DNA of 28,771 nucleotides from contig JH153269.1 of the NCBI GenBank assembly GCA_000226015.1, forward strand, positions 1-28,771, given 5' to 3'. Below the pieces are notes generated by a model, which did not search any database, was not told the DNA's origin, and saw only the letters and a program-made list of their open reading frames with translations. This DNA comes from Mnemiopsis leidyi (Eukaryota; Ctenophora; Tentaculata; Lobata; Bolinopsidae). A program made the position numbers and the translations under genes. This document shows, in pieces, positions 7,930 to 20,435 of the stretch (positions are counted from its first letter, which is position 1; each line of letters begins with the position of its first letter).

Positions 7930-10860
7930 TTTTGTGAATATGTTTGTACTACTATGTATTGAGATCCCTAGCAGTATAGTAACATAGCCTTAAACGTTAG
8001 AGTTGCTAACATCATGTATGACACCACAAATACCCGTCAATTTGAACTACCAGGCAAATGTCCTCGTTACCTATGCATATCCAACTACCTTATCTAAACT
8101 TTTGATTTTAAACGTCAATCTAAGTCCATTTAGAGTATTTGACTAAGTACACAACTCCTCAGAAAATACTTTTCTTTGAAATTAAATGTTATGCACTTTA
8201 AGTCAACTTCTTAAGTTCGACAGAATGTAGACTCTGAAAGTCTGGCAGTCACTGAACGCTAATTATAAATAAACCTTATAAAGTATGTTATGTATATTTA
8301 ATTCAATGTCAAAAAAGTAGATGAGCAATGTAAATGAGCGATATCATATTAATATGGAAATTGAAATTAAATATGGAAATTGAAATTAAATCAGACACGG
8401 AATTAAATCACTTTGTTTGAAACTCTGTAAGTACTAGATTAAGGTATCATGAACAAAGTTGATCTATGACAGATTTTGAGACATCAAGACATAACAATTA
8501 TTACATACCCTTAATCACTACATTCTCAATTGATAATGAGCCATATGTTCTGTAATGGGGGTAAATCTTAAAGTACATAATGTCGGCACCAGTCTTACAA
8601 TCTACTTCAAACTTCAGAACTTAAGGAATTTCATCAATTCCTGTACTGATTCAAACAAATCTTCGGAATCCTAACTTCTCCCTTCTCTAACACTTCCTGT
8701 TACTATTGGCCCAGTACTCCAGTAAAACAGATAGTACAAATACAACAAGGTTAATGTTACAGTCCCGGCCTAGTTACCCAGGGGCATTACGTAAAGTAAA
8801 AGTGCATCTTGGGCAGCTCGGGCAAGTGTATTCTGTAACATTGTTCACTTAGCAGTGCAGGCCTGGAGATACTTTAAGAGCACACATACACCTTTACATT
8901 GTTCCTACACCAGGCACATTAGGATATGGGGCATTGAATCTTCCTGCGTGTTACTCACCTTAGATACTGCAGCTGCATGATACTTAGGCCCATTAGTGGT
9001 TTTAGGACAGTTGGGAATCCCTCCCCTCCACTACATACCAACATTGTTTTGGTGCAGCATGAACCACTTTCGTCCAGTTTATATTTATCTAACTGGGTTT
9101 AAGTTTGTTAATTATGTAATAGAGTTTGTTGAGAATTTAGGTGCAATTTCTCGACTTAGAGGAATAGATGCGATATTTCATGTGTTGAGGTGCCTTACAC
9201 ATAAATTCCTGTACCAAAACATAGCTTAGCATAGCTGCCTCATGACAATTGTCGCCATCGCATTGCTTTTACAAATATTTGTCCATCCTTTGGAACAACG
9301 AGCTTATTGTTCCTCTAAATAACAATAGAATTTAGCATGACTAGCTTCGCCTGTTCTTGTAAGTGATAAATATGATAAAATTCCATAATGCTATATCTTT
9401 TCCATGCTATATTTTTAGTGAAAATTGAACTTAAATGTTCATTATGTGGCATCGTGTTAATTCCAAAATGAAAATTAATGAGAACTGATCTCTCTTGCAC
9501 AGTTTTACTGAACCAGAATTATCGGTAAAAGAGCATTTAAAAATTGCATTTCTTAAGAAAAACGATTGGAAAAAGAGTAAGAAACAATAATCGCTGTTTT
9601 AAAAGCTAATTAAAAAGTATAAAAAATACTCCATGGAAATGTGCAAATAGCTGTTACATGGTGGTACCCCGGTCGTATCAAATCTGATGAGACATATCAA
9701 AAATTAAAAGTTGCAAGTTTCTTACGTTTTTAAGTGTAAAGTTAACGCTTCATTTTAATGATGTGTCCATGTCCAACGACCTTATGTATAAAACCATTAA
9801 TGCGTGATTTAAAGACTTACATATCTACCGGTAAGAGTCATCAAGAAACTTTAGAGCTTGTGAAATGTTTCAAACTTAACATCAATAGATTTTTTTCGTC
9901 ATGGTCTACATATTGATTTTCTGTCCGTAGAGCTTTTTTTGGAAAGATTAATTTACCAGTAAGCTAGCACAAGGCTTAGATGTACTCCCAGGAATCTCGA
10001 AGAAAATTGTCAATTTATAATAACACTTATCAAAATTTTAATGAATCACAAAATTCCCTACGTAACATCAACATAACCATTAATCAGTGACGCGTCTACA
10101 ATCAGGCCAAACGTAGCTGTTATAAGCAGGTCTCTGAGTTCAAATTTTGTTCAAATTGCGATGATTTCAGCATTCATAACCACTTTCCAGAACCCGTCTT
10201 GGTTTTAATCTCGTGTGTCCATCCGTGAACAGCGAGTCGCCTTATCTTTATTTTCACTTCTTGTGAAGTCAACATCCATCGCCATTTATATCGTCAATAT
10301 CATGAATTGCTAAATTGATCTTGGTAAGTTCGAAGTTGATTTTGGTATAAACATGGACGCTATTTCCTCCGACCCATGCAATATAAGTGTGAGAGCAGAT
10401 AATCGTATGACTTGCAAGCATTAATATTTTCGATCGATTGCGAGAATGAATTTGTTAGGGCTTTCAAAAGTTGTTTTCGGAAGCAAGCATTATATCTCTT
10501 TTACATAACATATCCGCTGAATTGTACGATAGTTCGGGAGTTGGCGCAGGTCATGTTCAATTGATTTTCCGTTTGCTTTTTATGCTATGATCTCAATGAC
10601 ATAACAAAAAATAGTGCTCCATTTTGTACAGTTGTATAGCTTATTAATAAGATCGTTTGTAAAGCCATTTTGCTTAGCCATTTTATAATTTTTATTCTTA
10701 TTTTAGTCTTATTCAATACAGAGATTGGCCGGACTACGACAAGTGTCAAGTGACAGGGTCATCTAAAAACTAAACGCATCTCCATTACACTTCACATTAT
10801 CAAAACCCCAGACCCGTTTAGCTGATTATCATGTGAACAAAAGTCGAAAAAAGGACCAAC
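7930..10860. other. Intronic/intergenic AT-rich DNA
   Basis: Contains a tandem ATGGAAATTGAAATTAAAT duplication at about 8353-8391. Open frames at 8996-9229 and 9315-9500 (minus) lack ATG starts, domain sense or splice support. No gene was recognised. Confidence 0.5.
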
Positions 10861-10873
10861 AAAAACACGAACC

Positions 10874-10996
10874 ATGCGGTCGGCAACCAACTCAACTCAA
10901 GAGGACAAGGTGCTGGGTGGCTTTGGTCGGCCCTTCTGTGGGTACACGGTACCGGAACGACGACCGCAGATGCTACTGGTTGCAGATGTGTCCGAG
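10874..10996 (+). CDS. Candidate alternative first exon D of the Kv channel (41 codons)
   Basis: ATG at 10874 (A at -3, in a CACGAACC context) opens 41 codons, MRSATNSTQEDKVLGGFGRP then FCGYTVPERRPQMLLVADVS and E, ending at donor GAG|GTAACG, phase 0, matching the T1 exon acceptor. The segment is clearly richer in G+C than the DNA on both sides. It carries Ser/Thr-rich and basic patches and no recognised domain. Of the four first-exon candidates it is the longest and the nearest to the T1 exon, leaving an intron of about 8.3 kb. Linkage to the channel is inferred from strand, phase and position. Confidence 0.55.
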
Positions 10997-13485
10997 GTAA
11001 CGCTACTTGCCGCTATACCATGCTCTTGTTTACCAAGCCTTGCTAACCACACCCTTGTGTTAAGCAGGCTAAACAGCTGTGTGGTAAATACGGTTAGAAT
11101 ACGACCTGCAGGATTTAATGAGCCGTGCATTTTAGGTTGCACCTTATATACATTTACTACTGCGTTTTTTCAGCGCAATTGTTGATTACTTATCTATGAA
11201 ATTGTCGGTTTCTAAAATAAACTGTGGTTAGGTTTGGGCAAGGTCCTGAGCTGGGCAAGGTCTCAAAACATTCCCCCTTTCTTTTTGATAATTATGATAA
11301 TCCTGTCAGAATCAGCTGATCGATAGAGTATTTTAAAGCATCAGCCATTAAGTTCACTTTAGCTCGCTTTCCACTAAACATGTGTTGTTGTGTTTTAACA
11401 CCACACAGAGTAAACACTAAACAGAGATCTTAACCGATCATAAACTAAGTAACTACTTGCTATATCCCAAATGTTTTCATAACTTGAAATTTAAATAAAA
11501 GTTTCATGTTCAGCTTTAAATAGTCTCCAGCATGATAACACTAATCTAGGATCATATACAGAGAGATCATCGAGAGATTTTTAACAGATTTCAAGTACCA
11601 GAGTCTCTCATCATCATCATTGAAAGATCTTGAACATTTAAATAAACGTAGCAGAGACTATTATAATCATCATTGAAAGATCTTGAACATTAAAGTACAC
11701 GTATCATCATCTTCATACCCGGAAAATCATCTACTATCCCGGGTGCAGAATGATTGGATTGTAATCTTTAGGAAGCATGTATGATTTGATAATGTGTCCA
11801 CACACAGGAACGTCTACCAAAACCATTGTTTATCCACAGTATGTGGACCATTAACCAAAATTAAAGCTGATGTTTAGTTTGCTGCCAGAATTTTGAAGAT
11901 GCATTAAGGATTAAGGACGTTGCATGAATTCATATGATTTGTGTTGTGGTCGAATCGCTTTTTAGCAACCTTCATATATCTTCTTTTTCTTAAATCTTAA
12001 TTAAGTAATCTCTTCGTTTCGTGGCCTGGTATCTACATTGAAGCAGAAACTATAGCCGTAAATTGTTTTGGCAATTGACCATCGGTCAAATCCCAAGGTG
12101 TCAGGTCACGGTCACAGCCTAGTCCCCCTAATTTATTTGATATTAACCAATGGCACAGTTAACTCTAGTATCTTATAGCTTTGATGCGAGACAACTCGTA
12201 AAGGTGTACAACTTTCCAAGTCATAACTCCAAAATAGTAGGCAGAATTTTAATGTAGACTTTTTTATTTACGAACTGTAATTTAATTTATATTGCACAAA
12301 ATGTGGCCCAATTACTGCTTAATCAGAATTGAGAATAGAAGTATTAGTAGCACTTTGCATATCGCAAAGGAGTAAGACTTTTTGGCGCTGTTGGGTTGAG
12401 TAATTCTTATCATTGTAACTGCTTGACGGCGATTTGTTTCTCAACTTCAGACTACGACTTAGAGGTGAAGGTTAAATTTCAAGCTACCGACATTTTCCTT
12501 TTGTTATTTGGGACTTCAACGTCTACTATATAAGTCTAGCTACCCACCATCTCCTCTCGAAAAGGCAAATATCTAAAACAGATTTAAATGAAGTCGTCAA
12601 GTCGATCTTAAACAACTAGATACCTTATCCTTTGGCCCGATTTACATCTAGTCTTTACTGCATATGCTAGATACACAAATCTCGAGACATTTACTCGCGT
12701 ATCACAAAGATTTAAAGCTAAGGATCTGCATGTACCCCTAGATCAATGTGCAGCCACACAGAAAGTAGGGTCTCCCAGCTAAGCAAGGGGTGAGCCTCAG
12801 CAGCAAGGGAAACAGAACAATCGAAACTTGGATAAGCGGGTGGGGGCTGGGTATTTGTTGCCTAGCAACCGGGTAAGTAACTAAGTAACCATTACCAAAT
12901 TATCTGCACGAGATTCTGCACAAGGTTCCACACCTGGGCACACAGAAGATAGATGATAGTGGGGTGCTAGGTGAAAGTGATCATGAAAGTTTTTCCACGT
13001 GTATTTTAGGAGACTTGTCTAGGGTGGGTGGATCAGGATTGTGTCAACCATAGATTTGCAGTTTTCTCGTGCATCTCAACAGTGTCAATGTGAAGAATCT
13101 GACCTAATTGTCAACTCTCAACTATCATGCCATACAACTAGCTAACTAGGCAGAGAAAATTCTGTAGAGCTTCATTCTTGTTTTAATAGAGCTTCATACC
13201 CTCGTTCCCACCAAGGACGATGTTAAGTCTAACTGTGAGCTTGCTAATTTATCCTTTTCTGTCTCAATCTTGCAATAAGCCAGATATAAAGAAGGAATGA
13301 AATTTCGGCTTTTTTGCTCACAAGAGGAGTTTTGCCGGTGCACGTTTGTGATCATTCCTCATCCATCACACTATCCGTTTCCCAGAAGTAATTAACTGCA
13401 CTTTTAAGTTGTAATCTTTCGTTTCATCTTAAAAACGTTTTTTTTCAAGTCACGTTTAAATGAAGGGTTTACGATTCAAAGGCTT
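10997..13485. other. Intronic AT-rich DNA
   Basis: No coding sequence was recognised. ATCATTGAAAGATCTTGAAC is duplicated near 11618 and 11668. A G+C-richer stretch at 12740-12870 has an ATG frame (MCSHTESRVSQLSKG) ending at GGGGTGAGC, but in phase 2, which does not fit the T1 exon. Confidence 0.5.
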
Positions 13486-13489
13486 TAAG

Positions 13490-13780
13490 TTGATGTTGCA
13501 TTTATTTGACCGATGCAGTTTAAGTTGGTTTCAAAGTTAGAGCTGGTTATTGTCGCATTTATTTGACCGATGTAGTTTAAGTTAGTTAAGGGGTTAGAGT
13601 TGGTTATTGTCGCACTGAATTGACCGATATAGTTAAAGTTTGAGTTTAGGGGTGATCATTGTCGCTTTTATTCGGCCGATAGAGTTGAAGTTGGTTTGAA
13701 AGTTAGGAATGGTTATTTTCTCATTTATCTAACCTATAGAATTGAAGTTGGTTCCAAGGTAAGGGATGGTATATTGGTAT
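13490..13780. repeat. 57-bp degenerate tandem repeat, about 5 copies
   Basis: The first three copies are aligned on TGACCGAT at 13507, 13564 and 13621, exactly 57 bases apart. Two more diverged copies follow (near 13672 and 13730). The shared core is GACCGATGYAGTTTAAGTTRG. No coding sense is seen in any frame. Confidence 0.8.
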
Positions 13781-16140
13781 AACTCAGCAGTATCGAATTT
13801 GCCGTATAGTTGACTAAGAATGCCCATATCTTTGTCGAACACTCTATCACCCTTGAATTTGCATGGATTTTGGTTAGGTCGCCTTTTGCAAAAGCTAAAA
13901 GGTATGTAAAGCATGATCCAAACTACATTATCAACAGCCAAACTCTCTCTTGTCCAATAAGAAACATTTTCCGAAGTCCTAAACATTGCCAGGCCACTCA
14001 TTTAAACCACATTTGTGACAAACTAGGCTTTATAATTATCCAATCATATAATTGGTCAAAATTTTGAGTCAGGAATTGGGAGCGTTTTGTCAGATTACAA
14101 AAGTTCCAAGTGTTAGCAATGTAAGGAGATAAGTAGCTATCTCACAGATTTGCAATTAGAGAATAAGGCTATAGAAAATTGTATCGAATGAGATGACAGT
14201 GAAAGCGCCGATAGAGAGATTGCTTCTTCTGATGTGGCACTCAGTTTTCTGACACATTTAAAAGTTATCGTGGCACAATCGACGCTGATCGCGACATGCT
14301 TTTAGGCGCACAGTGCCGAACAACACTAAAGAAGAGAAGGAGGAATTTTAACATATCGACTTTACAGCAGCCGAGCCGAAATGTCAGCTAGGAAATTGTT
14401 CTCCATCAACTCAGTATCGAGCTTAAACTAAGAATTACAAAGTATCACCCGGCAATGCCAAACTGTCATGTGACTAAATGAAAACAGTTCTCTAAAGAGA
14501 TCGGAGTTGTAAGAAAGTCCCTTGAACGTTTACTTGGTCTAGGAAAGAAGCTTTAAGTGGCGAGTTTTATTTAGTCACAGTTTGAGTTGTTACTTTGTTA
14601 GATTCCTCGTCTCCGATATACGTTTCGAGTTTTCGGACAGTTTTGTGGGGAATAACTTTGACATCGTATGCGTAATGCCATAATAATGGACTGAAGAAAT
14701 CTAAAATTTTCTTTAGCCAGGATTTTATTTAAATATATATTTTTCTCGATGCATTACTTTATTCATGACAACATGTTTCAATGACAATGTTTTAACACCA
14801 CGTGAAGCCATTATAAAGGAAGGACTTAAGTGTTGCAGCTAGCTGATCACAAGTCATGCGAACGTGTGAATACAACACTCCTTATTTAACTCATTAAATC
14901 AATACAAGCGTGATGACGAGCGTGATTATGAAATTGAAACTGAAGGTTGAGATATAGTTGGCAAGCAAGCAGCCCCTATAAGGGATTATGAGACTACAAT
15001 AACATTATATCAGGACTACATCGCCACGAGTACCACTAAGATCAGTATTCCAGTCACACTTATAGTACCTTACCACCCACTAGAATATGTACCTGCGTGC
15101 AAGAGTTCTGGTGCACCTCTGCATGCGATTGTTAATGTGATATTCGCCATCCCGGCTTTTTCTGCGGATATTCCAGAATTGTTGAATATAATCCGCAAAT
15201 TTGTATTGTTATGTTAGTCAACCAGGCAGGCTTATCAATTGTGGTTGTGCCACAGTAATAGCGATTGTGTTGAGAGTTGCTATGGCTACGCTCAGGGTGG
15301 TTGGCAGCCCCAACGTTAAGCACTGTTTGGCCATAGTTATATCATCGTTTGAGTTACGATGGAGAAGTCATACCGTAGTTAAAACTTTGCAAGTATTTCA
15401 AATTTTGTAACAGTTTGAATGCCAACAGTCTGGACTAATTTATAATCACGACCACCATGCTTGCGGGCACAAATCGGAACATGCCGCCAAAAATCAGAAA
15501 CAAGAATCATCCTACTGATTGATTTAATTGGGGAGGACGTCGTCATAAACTACATTTATCATTACAATGCACATTGTACAATGCATAATTGTATAACGTT
15601 TAGACTTATAAAGGTACCTTTACACAGTGTACAGTGTATAATGTTTAGACTTATAAACTATAAAGGTACCTATATATTTGTCACTAGTGCAGTTTGTCAG
15701 CATCATTCTAATTCCCAATCCCGGTTGAACTTTGTCTCACAGCAGCTGCAATGCTTTACCGAATGTATTACCGAGTACGTGGTGTCGTGTCAGATTCAGT
15801 AGCTGACACTTTAGAGACCGTCAAGAATCTTCAAGTACAAAGCATGCTCTAGATTCAGCTCTCTCTCCTGACTTCTAGTACCTAGGGTGACCTTCTCCAT
15901 GTTTCTGATGACCAATAAGTAACCTATACTTGGTGACAAACTACTTTATTATATACTTAAGTAGTGATTCACTCGACTGTGTCTATATATAAGACATGTC
16001 CGATATGATCACCTAGCTCTACATAATTACTATCCTGCTCTAAAGCTAAAGAAGAGGCATCACCGACGGGACTTTAATTATGCAACAAGTGTTATCCTTG
16101 AAACAATCGGCTTAGAGCTCATAATTCTGTCTACAAGATC
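13781..16140. other. Intronic DNA
   Basis: Overlapping short frames on both strands at 13729-14067 and 15132-15410 show no domain pattern. An ATG frame at 13824 reaches AAAAG|GTATGT but in phase 1. A repeated CTTATAAAGGTACCT / CTATAAAGGTACCT segment occurs at 15600-15675. No gene was assigned. Confidence 0.45.
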
Positions 16141-16149
16141 CATAAATCA

Positions 16150-16345
16150 TGCAGATCGCTGATCCTTGCTCGCACAGGTATCTGACCTGCTGAGTGGATA
16201 TAGCTCAACCGGCTCCGTCACTGGTCCTAGCTTCTACTGTGGTGGAGACCTGGGTGCCAGGAAGCAGCATAGAGCGCTAATTGCCTGGATTACCACCATC
16301 GCCCTTTGTCATGTTCATGGTTATCGACCTCTATTGTTGCTTGAC
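16150..16345 (+). other. G+C-richer island with open frame, unexplained
   Basis: The frame from CAG|GTATCTGACC reads VSDLLSGYSSTGSVTGPSFY then CGGDLGARKQHR and continues to a stop at 16366. A possible acceptor (GCTCGCACAG) precedes it, but no good donor follows and the frame does not join any neighbour in phase. It could be a decayed exon, a transposon fragment or chance. Confidence 0.2.
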
Positions 16346-16675
16346 CGTAATCCGGTATTGTTATAGTGTGTGTATGTTTAAATCGGTAGCTGATCTGAGG
16401 GATACTCTTAAATGTCATGTTCATATCCGATAGTTTAATTCGGTATCTGTCTCAGTGTCTCTATGTAATCTTGTAACGAAAATTATTTTCTCAAAATGCA
16501 CGGTCCTTTTGTCGCTTCCAAAATTTCTTTGATTCGCAATAATTCGAAAAATAAATATCTGTCTACGCCGCTAGAATTCTGAAATGTTTAATCAAGTGAT
16601 CTGTGGACTCTGCACTGCATGCATCTATTTAGAATGTTTGATTCTATTAATTGCTGGAGCGATTCCTTCTATTAT

Positions 16676-16722
16676 AGTATTATATAAGTATATATTATAT
16701 ATATATATTAGTATATATTACG
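16676..16722. repeat. TA-rich microsatellite
   Basis: Imperfect TATATA/TATTATATA run. No other content. Confidence 0.8.
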
Positions 16723-17303
16723 CAAGCAGCCTTAATCTACAAGTTTGTAAGACTTGACAAGTATTAAGATTTCTGAATTTTACTAGAGATAGCTTAACTT
16801 CAGGCAATGGTAATGATAATTGATCCATCAGCATTAATCATGAATAATTTGTCTAGTTTAGGACAAATTGATTCTGCCCTCGATTAGATTCTTATAATTT
16901 CTAGGCACGCCTCTTGTAAGTCTGACAGCAAATTTAATATTGACTATCATTAGAAGATGCCAAATTTTCGCACAGAATTATTGCGTGAGACAAGTATAGT
17001 TGATTACCGTAAAAGATGAGGATAAGTAAAGCAGATGGTGAGATGATAATGCTTCTGTGAAGATGGTCAGAACTAATGATATAATCGCCTCCCAAGTAAT
17101 CCTAAACCGTCATTATTTTCCATCATCATTCACAGTTAGGGTAGAACAAGTGACGTCCGCGCTCTGGCCTGCACTTGCTGCCATATTTCCGAGTTATTTG
17201 CAGGACTAATTTCCAGTCTGATTCCGTCTGAACGATCGTGTCATGCCGAGCTGAGGTCTCTATCGAGGCGGCTGGTCAGGTCTCTTACTAACAGAGCTTA
17301 AAA

Positions 17304-17350
17304 TCCAGATTAATATTTAAAGCCAGATTAATATTTAAAGCCAGATTAAG
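17304..17350. repeat. Short tandem repeat, 19 bp x 2.5
   Basis: CCAGATTAATATTTAAAG is repeated, with a third partial copy CCAGATTAAG. Confidence 0.85.
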
Positions 17351-17589
17351 ATGCATGCTGCTGGATCATATATCGCGATTGAACTCAGAGATAATTTTAA
17401 AGCGCCAAGTTGAGCGTGATATGTGAAGTATTCCTCTTTAGCAGTGTAAATTGTTTAAAGCGTATTTAAGTTTAACTGTTACAATATCAAATATTCCATT
17501 TTGGACATCTATGTAGTGGCGTATCTACTTTGAGGCAATTCGTTACGCTGGAACTATTGTTTTTGCGTTACATTCAAATTTTTTACATA

Positions 17590-17830
17590 ATCCACATAAG
17601 TACAGCTCAGCTGTCAATTTTCATAGCGAGTACAGCAACTATCAATCCCATTATACAATCATAGCGAGTAGCGGCCACCAGATCAAACCAACCCTCACCC
17701 CCATCGTTTGTGCAAGAGCCCGCGGTGTACCTTAGCTGAAGAGGATGAGATTCAGAGATCGGCAATGCTAGAATGGGATCTAACAACCTTAACGGACCAC
17801 ACATCGCAGCAGCGTTGATCAAGTGTTCTC
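17590..17830. other. G+C-richer island, possible dispersed repeat
   Basis: On the minus strand a 71-codon frame runs from 17822 to 17607 (ends LIVAVLAMKIDS). CATAGCGAGTA occurs twice on the plus strand (near 17622 and 17660). The block is bounded by AT-rich DNA and looks like an inserted element, but inverted ends and a target duplication were not found. No function is assigned. Confidence 0.25.
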
Positions 17831-19322
17831 AGCAGATTACTCCGCAAATTAGATGGAGTGACCCCATCAATCACCAGGTCAAGTTTTGCTTATTAGACGT
17901 CATGTTATAGTGGTAATGCGTTTGACACCATTATAATTCCTTTGCCGCCCTTGCCGAGACAAATTTAACACTATTATATGTCGTATCAACTTATAAAAAT
18001 TTATGTCTGTGCTCTTTCAAAGCTCCTAAAGCTAACGGAGATGGTTAAAATTGTAGCATTTATCAACGGATGATTTTCAGAAGCAAATGACGGTTGGATG
18101 CTGAGAAATAGGATAATTTGGCCCGGCTAACTTTCAAAATTTTTTTGGCAAATATGGCATTGCCACTAAATTATTATATCTCGACTGATATTCAATATTA
18201 ACTGTTCAGTAGATTTAAAGATTTGAAATTTGATGTGGGCGTAAAACAGCAGATCATTAATGCTAAAGAGTTCTCTTTCTATATTCACTTTACAAGAGGA
18301 CTTCACACAGTTCCTCTGCTTTTATACTTACATTTTACTATCTGATTTGGCTTAATTTCATAAGTCATTACGTTTCAAGCTTATGCCTTTATGACTCACA
18401 ACGTTATTTCTAATTTCGAATACATATCATTCACATTTAGTTTGCTTATGGACTATGACATGACCATGACTATGCGATATGACATGATACTACGCTTGTT
18501 TGACCAAAAGTTCAAACAACACTAATCAAATTGACACTTGAGTACATCCGTTAGATAATAAATAGTTACTAAGTTAAGTAAATCCGAGAAGGCGTCGCAC
18601 CGTTCGAAGCACCGCTTCTTTACTTTTAAGCGTTTACTTTTAATAATACATTAGATGCGTTAAATTCAAGTTGAAATTTTAGCAGTGTTTTATCACTTTC
18701 ACAACGTCTCAGGAAACCTTTTTCATAGGATTAGAGGTAAAAACCTAACTTCCTTGCCAACTACGTTCGTTGTAGATCTTTCTTTGATTATTTTTTATTT
18801 ATATAAGTGTAAAGTCACATTGCTGTATTGTCAGTAGTTAAATGTGAAAATTTTTTTGAAAGATTGGATTGTTTTTGGAACGGTCGGCTATACAACTTTA
18901 AAAGTGCCGCAAAGCATATCAGAACAGTGGTATCCGTTAACGAGTATCTACTGGGGTGTAACTAAACTACTAACTACTGACTGTTGAATTAGAATCTTCC
19001 ATAGCCGTTATTGTATCTGAAGCTAAAAATGAAAAAAAAATGAATTTTCAGTCTCCAAAAGGTCATCTAGGAAAATCGTATCAACAAAAATTCGAAATTG
19101 AAACGTCAATTATTCGTTATTGTAAAAGTGCAGATACCAATTGAATCTTTATGCAAGCCATATTAGTAATCTGAAGAATCAATGCTAAAATAACATAGCA
19201 AATGAGTAATCAAAATTATTGCCGTGAAACTCGGCTAAGTTTTACGTTCAGAATTGAAAATGACAATATAAAGTCCCGTTATAGAATTACTTCCTAATGT
19301 CCCAGTTTAACACGATTCCAAA
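17831..19322. other. Intronic AT-rich DNA up to the T1 exon
   Basis: No coding, repeat or RNA signature was recognised. Ends in the acceptor CAAATTTCAG at 19319-19328. Confidence 0.5.
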
Positions 19323-19328
19323 TTTCAG

Positions 19329-19451
19329 ATGGATCCTGATGAGGAGGAGCCGAACTTCGACACGATAACGATCAACGTATCAGGGAAACGATTCGAGACC
19401 TGTTTAAAGACACTTGAGCGGTTTCCTGACACCAGACTAGGCAATCCCGCG
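19329..19451 (+). CDS. Shaker-type Kv channel, common exon 1: T1 domain start
   Basis: This is the first exon of the common body of a voltage-gated K+ channel, a plasma-membrane tetramer that passes K+ on depolarisation. It encodes an acidic MDPDEEEPNF, then the T1 opening DTITINVSGKRFETCLKTLE and RFPDTRLGNPA. INVSG.RFET..TL..FPDT.LG is the Kv1/Shaker T1 signature that directs subunit assembly. An in-frame stop lies at 19308. Either the ATG at 19329 is itself a start or, because TTTCAG abuts the ATG, the exon is entered by phase-0 splicing from an alternative first exon. If 19329 is the start, only 11 residues precede T1, which is short for the family and leaves no room for an inactivation ball. 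Donor GCG|GTAAGA, phase 0. Confidence 0.93.
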
Positions 19452-19632
19452 GTAAGACCGAGTGAGATTTTTACAGAATTATTGAATAAATTCTAACGAA
19501 ATTATGCGATTAACTAAGTTGATTGGATTAAGTACAAAATATTTTGCCCCTTACTATTAACTCACTGTGAATAGTCGAACATAATTTTCGGACAAAATTT
19601 GTAAGTCATACTGATTACAGAAAACCTTTCAG

Positions 19633-19776
19633 CTAAGAAAAAGATACTACAACAAGACCAGAGAAGAATACTTCTTTGATAGAAACCAAGAAGCTTTCCA
19701 TGCTATTTTATACTACTACCAATCAAGAGGGTCTCTTTACATACCGCCAGCAATTCAAGAACAAGTCTTTTATCAG
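19633..19776 (+). CDS. Kv channel common exon 2: T1 core
   Basis: 48 codons in phase 0 on both sides (TTTCAG acceptor, CAG|GTACTA donor). It encodes LRKRYYNKTREEYFFDRNQE and AFHAILYYYQSRGSLYIPPA, then IQEQVFYQ. EYFFDR, FxAILYYYQS and GxL..P are diagnostic of Shaker-family T1 domains. No HxxxCxxCC zinc site is present here or in exon 3; that absence separates the Shaker class from the Shab, Shal and Shaw classes. Confidence 0.95.
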
Positions 19777-19905
19777 GTACTACAGCAGTCATTAGCAATT
19801 TGAGTCCAATTGATCTTGAAGTAGCTCTACTATACAACCAAAATGATCTAGGAAGATCTTGAAGTTAAATTGTTTATTTTGTCTTTTCAATCATGTTTTT
19901 CACAG

Positions 19906-19992
19906 GAACTAGATTTTTGGGGAATTTCTCCCGAGCAACCAAGAAGAGGGGAGAATGGGTTCACATTAATGGACGATGTGGATCACCAAAAA
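19906..19992 (+). CDS. Kv channel common exon 3: T1 end and linker
   Basis: 29 codons, phase 0 both sides (TTCACAG acceptor, AAA|GTAAGA donor). ELDFWGISPEQ resembles the Shab-type QELDYWGI rather than the Shaker E..FY.LG, so this T1 end is a mosaic of subfamily features. The rest (PRRGENGFTLMDDVDHQK) is the cytoplasmic T1-S1 linker; GENGF corresponds to the Shaker EDEGF. Confidence 0.93.
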
Positions 19993-20147
19993 GTAAGAAG
20001 ATTTTGCATTAAGCAATTTGTAGAGGAAGGCAAAAATTTCACTTTCCTTTGTCCTGTCGGACTGGCGACTCAATCATTATTTACGGTGTTCTGAATTTTG
20101 TGCGAATCAGTTGTTTGTGATGAAACCAAACAGATAATTTCCCTCAG

Positions 20148-20282
20148 CAACCTCACGAATTTCGGTGGGGTAAGGTACAGAAGATGATGTATGTCTTCCT
20201 TAACAAGCCAAAGTCCAGCTTCGGCGCGAGAATCTGGGCCTCGGTCGATATTTTTGTTATTTTGTGCAGTGTAATTAACTTG
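20148..20282 (+). CDS. Kv channel common exon 4: T1-S1 linker and S1
   Basis: 45 codons, phase 0 both sides (CCCTCAG acceptor, TTG|GTAAGA donor). QKMMYVFLNKPKSSFGARIW matches the conserved pre-S1 pattern (...FE.P.SS..AR). S1 is ASVDIFVILCSVINL. In Shaker the segment runs on as ...CLET; here that continuation is VVES at the start of the next exon. Confidence 0.93.
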
Positions 20283-20435
20283 GTAAGAGCAAATAATTTT
20301 CAAGTTTTCTAATATGACATGGCAACATCCATAAAATTTGATTTTTAATTATCATTTTGCATCAATGACAAATTCAAATCTCCATTGGAGTAAATCTCCT
20401 TTGTAATAAAGAAACTTAAATCTCGCCATTTCAAG

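Noticed and set aside
12745-12790. ATG frame ending at GGGGTGAGC in a G+C-richer patch
   Set aside because: The donor is in phase 2, so it cannot join the T1 exon in frame.
13824-13901. ATG frame ending at AAAAG|GTATGT
   Set aside because: The donor is in phase 1 and the surrounding composition is intron-like.
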